In this document: piece after piece, positions 26,476 through 36,781 of the stretch
Numbering within the stretch: position 1 is the first letter of the stretch
Layout of the letters: every line of letters begins with the position of its first letter
Assembly (NCBI RefSeq): GCF_050947875.1
Contig: NC_134570.1
Coordinates: forward strand, 225,975,265-226,039,264
Origin: Dermacentor variabilis
Lineage: Eukaryota; Arthropoda; Arachnida; Ixodida; Ixodidae
Length of the DNA: 64,000 nt
Reading direction: 5' to 3'
Program-made: the position numbers and the translations under genes
The notes under the pieces: generated by a model
Database searches by the model: none
Told to the model about the DNA's origin: nothing
What the model saw: only the letters and a program-made list of their open reading frames with translations

Positions 26476-26674
26476 GCACTCCTGTGTGTTGTGCACCTGT
26501 TGAATGTGTGCATGTGTGCCGTGCTGTGTTATTGAGCAAGTGTGTGTGCACGTGAAGGGGAAGGAAATGTCTTCTGCATCCTGCCAATTCGTGCTCTAGA
26601 TGGCTGGTTATCAGATGCTCTAACATACAGGCATCAGCCTTCTTTTTAGTCTAGTGTGCCAAGTTACCACTAAG

Positions 26675-26830
<156 letters not shown>

Positions 26831-26883
26831 AGAATCATCACTTTGACCACGTTGATTGTGTTGAAGCCAGCGTGACACATAAT

Positions 26884-28610
26884 TCAAAATATTTCTGGAG
26901 CTTTGTGGGCTCTCCCTTCTAAAAAGAGTGCCAAAGATGTACGTCTTCTTCATGAAAATAGTGGTGTTGTCTCGAACACTGCTGATGCCTTTGCAGAACA
27001 TTTCTGTTTGCTATATAGTGTGAAATATGCTTCAAGTAACCTTCCTTCTCAGTCTGGCACAGTGTATGCTAACAGTCAATGAAAACCTCGTTTCCAAGTA
27101 TATGAAGTGCCTTAAACTTTGCCTTAAACTTTCCCTTTCTTGTGGTGTTGATGGTATTTCCTCCACAGAGCTTAACCCTTTGAGACGCTATCTACACAAT
27201 TGGGCACAGCAGGAGCGTGCATCAATAGCAAAAGCACTGATGAAAGTAATGGTATTTAAAATGTGTTTCATACATCTTGAAACACTTATTATTGGAACTG
27301 TGCTGCAATTTTGAATAACGTGCAGAATGTTTTAACAAAATGAGTGGGAAGGTAGACGGCTGGGTGTTGTTACTCTGTGTCAGTACGTTGTATGTAGCAG
27401 GTTCACTTCTTTCATTGTTTTTTACAATGTCCGGCACCAGGCATAATTGTCAAGTGGCTGGATAAGTGCTTTCAAGCTTTTCAAAACACGAAATAGTACA
27501 TGTTCTCATATTTTGTGTTCCTGTAGTGAGTTTTCGCATGGAGTCGAAATTTTGTAAACTTGACAAAACTCGCTAAACAATTGAAAATTCTTAATATTTG
27601 CTGCAGCTGTACACTTTCTACGATTCTGAGTATGCAAGAGATGTGGTGAAAGCAACTTTTCAATCAACGGGATAAAGTGGTGTCTGAAAGGGTTAAGACG
27701 TATGGAAGCATATTGTTCCTCGTTCTCACAAGCATTTTCAATAGTTCCCTAAAGTCTAGTACCTCTTCTAGCACTCGGAAGGTAGCATGAGCATTGCCCA
27801 TGCACAAATCAGGTGCTGGATGTGCAGTTACTAACTGCCGACCTATATCTGTCCTCTTCAGTGCGTCAGGTGTTTGAATTGATATGGGATTCCTCGCTTT
27901 CTGTTAGTGCTAAGAGCATTTTAATAAATGAACAGCATGACTTTGTGTGCCGACAACTTAAAACTATTTCAGACTGTCAACAGTGTTCACCACTGCATCG
28001 ACTTCCAAAAAGGCATCTTTTCACTCTCAAACTGGTGCAGAGACAATAAGTACTCTTAAATGCTTCCAACACTATGGCATTAAGTTATATGCACAAAACG
28101 CACCATGTGAAATTTTGATACACCCTAAGTGATGCTCCATTTCTTAGGGTCGATGAAATGAAAGATCTTGGTGTGTACTTCGACAAAATGCTAAGCTTCT
28201 CTTCACATAGATAATTACACAAGATGCCCTTCACGCTCTTGGAATTGCATGCCGTATATTGCATGATTTCCACTCACCTGTTGTGTTTCTGAAATTCTGC
28301 CGTGTGCCTCCAACTACTAGAGTATGCCTCTGTAGGAGGGGGGTGCAATGAGCAAATCTAATTCTGACCTCATTGAACGCATCCAGAATAAATTGATGTC
28401 TATCTTCAAGCACCACTTTTGCCATTCTGGTAACCACAGTTGAGCCTTCTCAAATATACTTCAACTCGCACCTCTAGATTCAAGTCTTAATTAATCGCAC
28501 CTTTTGTTCCTTTATAAGGTGGTCCATGACATTATACATTCCTTAAATCTCGTTAAGTGCACCAGTACAAAGGCTCTCTAGCTGTTCCTGGGCACAATGA
28601 AAATTTGAAT
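26884..28610 (+). pseudogene. Second decayed non-LTR reverse transcriptase (CR1/Jockey-like), interrupted by a MITE
   Basis: Recoverable pieces in order: KYFWSFVGS (about 26,887) and a frame-shifted ADAFAEHF (about 26,980), typical of the linker before RT; VDGIS (27,147-27,161), the first RT block; then, after a 517-bp MITE, IFNSSLK (about 27,735) and NCRPISV (27,833-27,853), the second RT block. CADN at 27,946-27,957 stands where the catalytic YADD should be and is followed by LKLF. DLGVYFD (28,164-28,184), IERIQNKL (about 28,375) and LLFLYKVVHDII (about 28,505) continue the thumb. Most of the palm between the second block and CADN is deleted, several stops and frameshifts are present, and one catalytic Asp is replaced by Asn. 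It cannot be active. It belongs to a lineage different from the upstream fragment, judging by the differing thumb motifs. Confidence 0.8.
27176..27692. mobile_element. piggyBac-like MITE (517 bp) with TTAA target duplication
   Basis: The segment starts CCCTTTGAGACGC and ends GTGTCTGAAAGGG, inverted repeats of 13 bp with two mismatches. It is flanked on both sides by TTAA (27,172-27,175 and 27,693-27,696). TTAA targets with CCC-starting ends are the signature of piggyBac-type transposons. The 517 bp interior is AT-rich with no transposase, so this is a non-autonomous derivative. It splits a reverse transcriptase fragment: removing the element plus one TTAA (521 bp) rejoins the host reading frame from VDGIS...TEL directly into the frame that carries IFNSSLK and NCRPIS. 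That is strong support for the boundaries. Kolobok elements also use TTAA but have different ends. Confidence 0.88.
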
Positions 28611-28698
28611 GATTGATTATTATCGTATAAAATTGTGCTTTTTAAGTATGTACTAGTATACTATTTTAGTGCAGTAGCTTTTGTGCAATTAAAGAAAG

Positions 28699-28713
28699 GG
28701 CATGAATTAAGAA
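28699..28713. repeat. Target site duplication of the RNase H non-LTR element, 3'-side copy
   Basis: GGCATGAATTAAGAA here pairs with GGCATGAATTAGGAA at 29,937-29,951, 14 of 15 identical. The length is typical of target-primed reverse transcription. Confidence 0.85.
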
Positions 28714-29936
28714 GAGAGAGAGAAAATGATAAATGAAAGGTAGGGAGGTTAACCAGGACTGAGCCCGGTTGGCTACCCTACACTGGGGAAAGGGAAAGGG
28801 GGACAGAAAGATTAAAAGAAGAGAAAGTCCACTGGGGATATCAGTCGGTCACTCAGTCCGGATCACAGACGCTGACTCAATCCGGTATCTTTCAAATATC
28901 GCAGCAGCGCTTTTGTGGCCTTTTCTAGCTGCGAAGCCGTTCAAGGTGAACGGCTTTCCATCTAGCTGATTGAGAGCTCTGCAGAGGTCTTGCCTTTCAT
29001 CTTCAAAAGATGGGCAGTAGCACATTAGGTGTTATATGGTTTCCTCGACACCGCAGGCATTGCACTCGGCGCTATCAGCCATTCCAATCAAAAATGCATA
29101 TGCACTGGTGAATGCGACGCCCAAACGTAAGCGGCACAGCACTATTTCCTCATTTTGCGGAAGACCTGGTAACAGCCGCAGTTGCGTAGAGGGATCGAGG
29201 GAATGCAATCGATGTTGAGTGAATTCAGGTGTGTGCCACTTTTCCAATGTCAAAAGAGTGCGCTAGCTTGCCTAAGTGTTGGGCTGCGTCGGTTCGCGAT
29301 AAAGGTATAGAAACAAGGGTTGCTCCTTCGTGGGCTTTCCTAGCAGCTTCGTCAGCGAGGTCGTTGCCGGAGATACCGCAATGACCAGGCAGCCACTGAA
29401 ACACGACGTCATGTCCTTTCATGATCATGTGATGGTGCATTTCTCGTATCTCCGACACGAGTTGTTCACATGACCCGCGACGAAGAGATGACAGAAGACA
29501 TTGTAAGGCCACCTTTGAATCGCAGAATATTGCCCACCGATTAGCCGGTTGATTATTAATATAATCAACGGCACCTCGGAGGGCAACAAGCTCCGAACCG
29601 GTCGATGTTGTCAAGTGAGAAATCTTGTATTGGATGCTTAGTGAGCGGGATGGTATAACCACTGCGCTGGTGGAGCTGGTCTGAGTGGAAGAACCATCCG
29701 TATATATGTGGACTCGATCAAAGTAGAAAGTGTGCAAACAATCCAGAGCTGCTTGCTTCAAGGCCAAGGTAGGCAGGACGGTCTTCTTTCTTATCCCTGG
29801 AACCGTAAGACGCACTTGAGGTTGTTTTAAACACCACAAAGCTGAGGTTGAACGTGCTGAGGGTGTGAAGCCCGATGGTAAGGAGGCACGATGGATGCTG
29901 ACCTTGTTGGAGAAGGACGCCTGTGGTCGTCGTTCT
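28714..29936 (-). mobile_element. 5'-truncated non-LTR retrotransposon (RNase H-bearing, I-group-like)
   Basis: The element lies between two copies of a 15-bp direct repeat and is oriented with its 3' end at the low coordinate. Read on the - strand it contains the RNase H and C-terminal zinc-finger end of a pol ORF, then a short 3' UTR with purine/pyrimidine tracts ending TTATCATTTTCTCTCTCTC at the target duplication. Only about 1.2 kb of what would be a several-kb element was inserted, the usual result of incomplete reverse transcription. One mismatch in the target duplication and few disabling mutations in the ORF point to a moderate age, younger than the neighbouring RT fragments. Confidence 0.88.
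28849..29936 (-). pseudogene. Non-LTR pol fragment: RNase H domain plus C-terminal CCHC knuckle
   Basis: The upstream frame (29,936-29,225) carries a full RNase H fold: YTDGS with D82, SELVAL with E117, CDSKVAL with D141, LPGHCGI with H187 and GNDLADEA with D194 (numbered from the ATG at 29,941, which lies in the flanking target duplication and is not a real start). The enzyme would degrade the RNA strand of the RNA/DNA hybrid during retrotransposition. Near 29,250 the frame shifts by one; the next frame reads HTPEFTQHR, then LCRLRLGVAFTSAYAFLIG and a CNAC...HLMCYC zinc knuckle interrupted by a TAA, and ends with TGA at 28,849-28,851. The frameshift plus the internal stop make it a pseudogene, although all RNase H catalytic residues survive. 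Endonuclease and RT are missing through 5' truncation. Confidence 0.88.
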
Positions 29937-29951
29937 GGCATGAATTAGGAA
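29937..29951. repeat. Target site duplication of the RNase H non-LTR element, 5'-side copy
   Basis: GGCATGAATTAGGAA, matching 28,699-28,713 with one A/G difference. Confidence 0.85.
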
Positions 29952-30669
29952 AGTGCAATAATATGCTATGTGCCTGATCATATGCATTGTGCTATTAATT
30001 TCTTCTGAGTTTTAATAATGGCTGGCTACTGTATGCAGTGTCGTGCAATAAAATATGCCACAGCAATTATTGCGTGCCTCGCAGAACAAATTGAATATAT
30101 CTTTCTCAGTCAAGACATCATAGCAGGCTGAAAACAATAAACTGCAATTTTTCTTTTTGTGGTGACGAAGTGTATAAATTTTGAAAATGACCTGTTTATA
30201 TATTTCTTATACTATGCAAATGAGCTGCTCCCATACATTCGAATACGTGCTTCAATAGTACGACTTGGCAAAGGGCAACGAAAGACTCCTATTAAAACCC
30301 TCTAATTCTCAAGCTTGTATTATCTGACGGTATGTCATTTCATTAATGTAAAGAAAGGCAAACTTGATATGTGGAAACCAGTTACAATAGAACATGGCCC
30401 TTACACTGTGAAAATGTTTTGTAGCAATACACTCAATGTGAAGGCCTCCAGATGCGGTGTTGATGCATCAAAAGAACCTAGAATAAAAGAGGTGCTCCAT
30501 GGGCTAGATTTGGCAGAATCAAGAATTGGGGGGAGACAAGATATGAATTACATACATTTTAGCTATTCTAGTTTTTTTTTTTTGTGAGTGCTACAGGTGT
30601 TTCAATTCTGTTTTGCTGATTTTCTCAGAACCCACTTTTTCACGTTTATCTCATGCACCAACAAGCATA
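29952..30669. other. AT-rich interior of the TIR element, nothing recognised
   Basis: No satellite, no retroelement motif and no convincing gene. The longest open frame (30,315-30,587, 90 codons from a TTG) has no recognisable domain and ends at a T14 homopolymer near 30,570-30,584. Confidence 0.5.
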
Positions 30670-30673
30670 ATAT

Positions 30674-31029
30674 TGACACGGATGCTTTATCTGTATCCGG
30701 TTACCGTATTTCACCGGCTAAAAAACGTTAAAACGTTATCGCTCGGTGCAGGATGCGCCTGAACGTATCGGAAGTTTCGCGAATGTTATCGATGGTTCTG
30801 TCTGTTGTCGACGAACCTTGCTAATCTGATTGCATACGAGACACGAATTGTGTTGTAGTTTCTGGAAGGCGCGCGGGCACCAGCGAATAGGCTGTAACTT
30901 TCGACGACTAACGTATGCAAACCGACGCGCTTGACCCGCAGATGAGATTTTCTACGATTGCCGACATTGCTCGCCGCTATCGTTGCGATTGAGCCGGCAC
31001 TATTTATTTACCGTCGCTACTACGTGGCA
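30674..31029 (+). mobile_element. Solo LTR of a Ty3/Gypsy element, flanked by ATAT
   Basis: The 356-bp segment starts TGACACGG and ends ACTACGTGGCA and is flanked by ATAT at 30,670-30,673 and 31,030-31,033. It aligns along its length with the reverse complement of the LTR at 63,009-63,421. Shared stretches include GATGCGCCTG, CTGTCTGTTGTCG, CGAACCTTG, ATCTGATT, CGACGCGCTTGACCCGC and TCGCCGCTATC. The TATA box of the other LTR is mutated here, and the region with its poly(A) signal is largely deleted. A single LTR with matching target duplications and no internal region is the product of recombination between the two LTRs of a full element. Confidence 0.9.
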
Positions 31030-31033
31030 ATAT

Positions 31034-31491
31034 TTCCAACACATTTTTTTCAGTTATACATTGCACGCCTAATTCTTACATAGTTGGCTGTGCAATAAGC
31101 TACCAAAAAATGAAATGGCACAACAGTTTTTGATATATGGCATCGTCGTGCAGGTGTTTGCAAAGCGATCTCGCAGACAGACGACGCGCGAGCGCTGATG
31201 TCGATATTTTGTACACTATTGTTACTTCAAAAACAAACTGTTGCGGCAGATGTATATTCATTATTCAAACGTGTTTTTTACATCTAAAAGCACATACGGA
31301 TCACTAACTTATTGTTTCAAGCTTAGTTTACAGCAGGATGATTTAGGCCGCACTTTGACGGATGAAGACGGAATAGTCCAGCAACAGTGCGCCGCAGCCG
31401 AGGAGCGAGCTTCGGCGCGCGTCGGAGCTTGTCTCCAGTGGTTGCGCGCCCTTTCCCTCCAGCCGAAGCGAAGCGACGCGTTCGCTTGCCA
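31034..31491. other. Right subterminal region of the TIR element
   Basis: AT-rich to about 31,370, then CpG-rich to the inverted repeat. CCAGTGGTTG at 31,435-31,444 repeats the inner part of the terminal motif CCAGTGGTTGGGGCA (31,518-31,532) about 83 bp further in, with GCGCGC nearby. This resembles a subterminal binding-site repeat. No gene is supported; the overlapping ORFs here are GC-rich shadows. Confidence 0.6.
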
Positions 31492-31532
31492 GCGCGCGCC
31501 GAAGCTTTCGGCGCGTGCCAGTGGTTGGGGCA
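31492..31532 (-). repeat. Right terminal inverted repeat
   Basis: 41 bp, the reverse complement of 24,172-24,213 apart from a 1-bp indel. It contains a perfect 9-bp inverted pair (CGCGCCGAA / TTCGGCGCG) around three bases. Confidence 0.95.
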
Positions 31533-31535
31533 TAA
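31533..31535. repeat. Target site duplication TAA, right copy
   Basis: Follows the right inverted repeat and continues into satellite sequence CTGCGGAAGAACTG. It pairs with 24,169-24,171. Confidence 0.93.
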
Positions 31536-34000
31536 CTGCGGAAGAACTGCGTGCCAGCATTGGTTCTTACAGTGCACCGCAATATGAGACATGAGTAATG
31601 TTGTACCACGGTGTTTTATAATTTTTTCTCATCCGCATGTTCAGATGCGACCCCCATGCTGCTTGAGATCCGCATATTTTTTTCTTCCACGACTCGCCGT
31701 CGAATAAAGCTGAAACGCCAACTGCCGAAGAACTGCGTACCAACTTTGATTCTTAAATTTCACCGCAATATGAGACACGAGTATTGGTGTACAACGGCGT
31801 TCTATAATTTTTCTCAACCGCAAGTTCAGATCCGGCCCCCATGCTGCTTGAGATCCGCATTTATTCCTTCCACGACTCGCTGGAGAATAACACTGAAATG
31901 GCAACTGTGGAAGAATTGCGTGCCAACATTGATTCTTACAGTGCACCGTAATATGAGACATGAGTACAGGTGTGCCACTGCGTTCTATAATTTCTTTTGA
32001 ACCGCATATTCTGATCCGACCCCCATGCTGCTTGAGATCTGCATATTTTTTTCCTTCCACGACTCGCTGGCGAATAACACTGAAACGCCTACTGCGGAAG
32101 AACTGCGTGCCAACATAGATTGTTACAGTGCACCGCAATATGAGTACTGGTGTACCACTGCGTTCTATTATTTTTTTCTCAACCGCATATTGAGATCCGC
32201 CCCCATGCTGCTTGAGATAAGCATATTTCTTTTTGCTTCCAGGACTCGCTGGCGAATAACACTGAAAGGGCAACTGCGGAAGAACTGCAAGCCAGCATTA
32301 TTGCCTACAGTGAACCGCAATATGAGACATGAGTACAGGTGTACCACTGCGTTTTATATTTTTTCTCAGCCGCACGCTGAGATCCAACCCCCATGGTGCT
32401 TGAGATCGCCATATTTTTTTCCTTCCACGACTCGCTGTCGAATAACTCTGAAAGTTCAACTGCGGGAGAACTGCGTGCCAATTATTGATTCTTACAGTGC
32501 ACCGCAATATGAGACATGAGTACTGGTCTACCACTGCGTTGTATAATTTTTGTCTGAACCGCAAAGTCAGTTCCGACCCCCACGCTGCTTGCGATCCACA
32601 TATATTTTTCCTTCAAGGACTCGCTGGCGAATAACACTGAAAGGTCAACTGCGGGAGAACTGCGTGCCAACATTTATTCTTACAGTGCACCGCAATATGA
32701 GACATGAGTACTGGTGTACCACAGCGTTTTATAATTTTTTCTCAACCACAAGTTCAGATCCGACCCCCATGCTGCTTGAGATCCGCATATTTTTTCTCCT
32801 CCCACGACTCCCACGCGAATAACACTGAAAGGGCAACTGCGGAAGAACTGCGTGCCAACATTGATCTTACAGTGCACCGCAATATGACACATTAGTACTG
32901 GTCTACCGCTGCGTTTTATCATTTTTTCTCAACCGCATGTTCTGATCCGACGCCCAGGCTGCTTGAGATCCGCATATTTTTGTTTCGTTCCACGACTCGC
33001 CGGCGAATAACACTGAAAGGGCAACTGTGGAAGAACTGCGTACCAACATTGATTCTTTCAGTGCACCGCAATATGAGACATGTGTGCTGGTGCACCACTG
33101 CGTTCTATAATTTTTTCTCAACCGCATGTTGAGATCCGACCCCCACGCTGCCTTAGATCCGATATATTTTTTTCCTTCCATGACTCACCGGCAAATAACA
33201 CTGAAAGGGCAACTGCGGAAGAATTGTGTGCCAACATTGATTCTGACAGTGCACCGCCATATGAGACATAAGTAGTGGTGTACCACTGGGTTTTATCGTA
33301 TTTTCTCAACGCAATGTTCAGATCCATGCCCCATGCTGCTTGAGATCCGCATATTTTTTCCTTCCGCGTCTCACCGGCGAATAACGCTGAAAAGGAACTG
33401 CGGAAGAACTGCTTGCCAACATTCATTCTGACCGTTAACCACAATATGAGACATAAATACTGGTGTACCACTGCGTTTTATACCTTTTTCTAAACCGCAT
33501 CTTGAGATGCGACCCCCATGCTCCTTGAGATCAGCATACTCCTTTTTCCTTCCACGACTCGCTGGCGAATAACACTGAAAGGCCAACTGCGGAAGAACTG
33601 CAAGCCAGCATTCTTTCCTACAGTGAACCGCAATATGAGACATGAGTACTGGTGTACCCCTGCGTTTTATATTTTTTCTCAACCGCACGTTGAGATGCGA
33701 CCCCCATGGTGCTTGAGATCGCCATATTTTCTTTTCGTTCCACGGCTCGCTGTCGAATAACTCTGAAAGGTGAACTGCGAGACAACTGCGTGCCAACATT
33801 GATTCTTCCAGTGCAACGCAATATGAGACATGAGTACTGGTGTACCACAGCGTTTAATAATTTTTTCTCAACCGCAAGTTCAGATCCGACCTCCATGCTG
33901 CTTGAGATCCGCATATTTTTTCTCCTCCCACGACTCCCACGCGAATAACACTGAAAGGGCAACTGCGGAAGAACTGCGTGCCAACATTGATCTTACAGTG
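31536..34000. repeat. Satellite block colinear with 36,782-39,250
   Basis: Landmarks 32,550/37,804, 32,903/38,157, 33,118/38,372, 33,371/38,625 and 33,518/38,772 give a constant offset of 5,254 bp (28 monomers). In the first kilobase the copies differ by gain or loss of whole monomers. The 5' edge of this block is cut by the TIR element, whereas the copy at 36.8 kb continues leftward into sequence that matches the other side of the insertion. Confidence 0.82.
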
Positions 34001-34324
34001 CACCGCAATATGACACATGAGTACTGGTCTACCGCTGCGCTGTATAATTTTTTCTCAACCGCATGTTCAAATCCGACCCCCATGCTGCTTGAGATCCGCT
34101 TATTTTTTCCTTCCACGTCTCGCCGGCGAATAACACTGAAATGCCAACTGCGGAAGAACTGCCCGCCAACATTGATTCTTACAGTGCACCGCAATATGAC
34201 ACATGAGTACTAGTGTACCACTGCGTTCTATAGTTATTTTTCAACCGCATGTTGAGCTCCGAGCCCCATGCTGCTTGAGATCTGCATATCTTTTTCTCCT
34301 TCCACGACTCGCCGGCGAATAACA

Positions 34325-35280
34325 CTGAAATGCCAACTGCGGAAGAACTGTGTGCCAACATTGATTCTTACAGTGCACCGGAATATGAGACATGAGTACT
34401 GGTGTACCACTGCGTTTTATAAATTTTTCTCAACCGCAAGGTCAGATCCCACCCCCATGCTGCTTGAGATCCACATATTTTTTTTCCTTCAACCATTCGC
34501 TGGCGAATAACACTGAAAGGGCAACTGCGGAAGAACTGCGTGGCAACATTGATTCTTACAGTGCACCGCAATATGAGACATGAGTACTGGTGTACCACTG
34601 CGTTCTATTATTTTTTCTCAACCGCATATGCAGATCCGACCTCCATGCTGCTTGAGATCCGCATATAATCTTTTTGCTTCCACGACTCGCTGGCGAATAA
34701 CATTGAAAGGGCAACTGCGGAAGAACTGCGTGCCAACATTGCTTCTTACAGTGCACGGCAATATGAGACATGAGTACTAGGGTACCACTGCGTTCTATAG
34801 TTATTTTTCAACCGCATGTTGAGCTCCGAGCCCCATGCTGCTTGAGATCTGCATATCTTTTTTTCCTTCCACGACTCGCCGGCGAATAACACTGAAATGC
34901 CAACTGCGGACGAACTGTGTGCCAACATTGATTCTTACAGTGCACCGCAATATGACACATTAGTACTGGTCTACCGCTGCGTTTTATAATTTTTTCTCAA
35001 CCGCATGTTCTGATCCGACGCCCAGGCTGCTTGAGATCCGCATATTTTTTTTTCATTCCGCGACTCGCCAGCGAATAACACTGAAACGGCAACTGTGGAA
35101 GAACTGCGTACCAACATTGATTCTTTCAGTGCACCGCAATATGAGACATGTGTACTGGTGTACCACTGCGTTCTATAATTTTTTCTCAACCGCATGTTGA
35201 GATCCGACCCCCATGGTGCTTGAGATCGCCATATTTTTTTCCTTTCACGGCTTGCCGGCGTATAACTCTGAAAGGGCAAC
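34325..35280. repeat. Satellite block shared with 20,040-20,995
   Basis: Counterpart of the block in array A at an offset of 14,285 bp. It includes the monomers with CGCATATGCAGATCCGACC and with CGGCGTATAACTCTG in the same order. Confidence 0.8.
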
Positions 35281-36778
35281 TGCGGGAGAACTGCGTGCCA
35301 ACATTGATTCTTACAGTGCACCGCAATATCAGACATGAGTACTGGTGTACCACTGCGTTTTATAATTTTTTCTCAACCGCAAGTTCAGATCTGACCCCCA
35401 TGCTGCTTGAGATCCGCATATTTTTTATCCTCCCACGACTCCCACGCGAATAACACTGAAAGGGCAACTGCGGAAGAACTGCGTGCCAGCATTGATTCTT
35501 ACAGTGCACCGCAATATGAGACATGAGTAATGGTGTACCACGGCGTTTTATAATTTTTTCTCATCCGCAGGTTGAGATGCGACCCCCATGCTGCTTGAGA
35601 TCCGCATATTTTTTTCCTTCCACGACTCCCACGCGAATAACACTGAAAGGGCAACTGCGGAAGAACTGCGTGCCAACAATGATTCGTACAGTGCACCGCA
35701 ATATGAGACAGGTGTACTGGTGTAACACGGCGTTTTATAATTTTTTCTCATCCGCAAGTTGAATGCGACCCCCATGCTGCTTGAGATCCGCATATTTTTT
35801 TTCCTTCAACCACTCGCTGGCGAATAACATTGAAAGGCCAACTGCGGAAGAACTGTGTGGAAACATTGATTCTTACAGTGCACCGCAATATGAGACAAGT
35901 GTACTGGTGTAACACGGCGTTTTATAATTTTTTCTCATCCGCATGTTGAATGCGACCCCCATGCTGCTTGAGATCCGCATATTTTTTTTCCTTCCACGAC
36001 TCGCTATCGAATAACACTGAGAGGGCAACTGCTGAAGAACTGAGCGCCAACATTGACTCTTATAGTCCACCGCAATATGAGACATGAGTACTGGTGTACC
36101 ACTGCGTTTTATAATTTTTTCTCAACCGCATGTTCAGATCCGACCCCCATGCTGCTTTAGATCCGCATATTTTTTTTTCCTTACACGACTCGCCGTCGAA
36201 TAACACTGAAAAAGCAACTGCGGAAGAACTGCGTATCAACCTTCATTCTTACAGTGCACCGCAATATGAGACATGAGTACTGGTGTTCCACTGCGTTTTA
36301 TAATTTTTTCTCAACCGCAAGTTCAGATACGACCCCCATGCTGCTTGAGATCCGCATATTTTTTCTCCTCCCACGACTCCCACGCGAATAACACTGAAAG
36401 GGCAACTGCGGAAGAACTGCGTGCCAGCATTGATTCTTACAGTGCACCGCAATATGAGACATGAGTAATGGTGTACCACGGCGTTTTATAATTTTTTCTC
36501 ATCCAGATGTTGAGATGCGACCCCCATGCTGCTTGAGATACGCATATTTTTTTCCTTCCACGACTCGCCGTCGAATAACGCTGAAATGCCAACTGCGGAA
36601 GAACTGCGTTCCAACCTTCATTCTTACAGTTCTCCGCAATATGAGACACGAGTACTGATGTACCACGATGTTTTATGATTTTTTCTCAACATGTTGTTCA
36701 GATCCGGCCCCCATGCCGCTTGAGATCCGCAAATCTTTTTTTCCTTCCACGACTAGCCGGCGAATAACACTGAATGGG

Positions 36779-36781
36779 TAA
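36779..36781. other. Paralogous empty site of the TIR element
   Basis: This satellite monomer reads GAATGGGTAACTGCGG, exactly the left flank joined to the right flank of the TIR element with a single TAA. The left context (36,671-36,778) matches 24,061-24,168 with about three differences in 108 bp, including the rare GAATGGG variant. The right context continues like 31,536 onward, including the GTAATGTTGTACCACGG variant. It therefore shows the target before insertion. Confidence 0.9.

Noticed and set aside
28231..28437. 68-codon ORF on the - strand
   Set aside because: It is antisense to the thumb region of the second RT relic.
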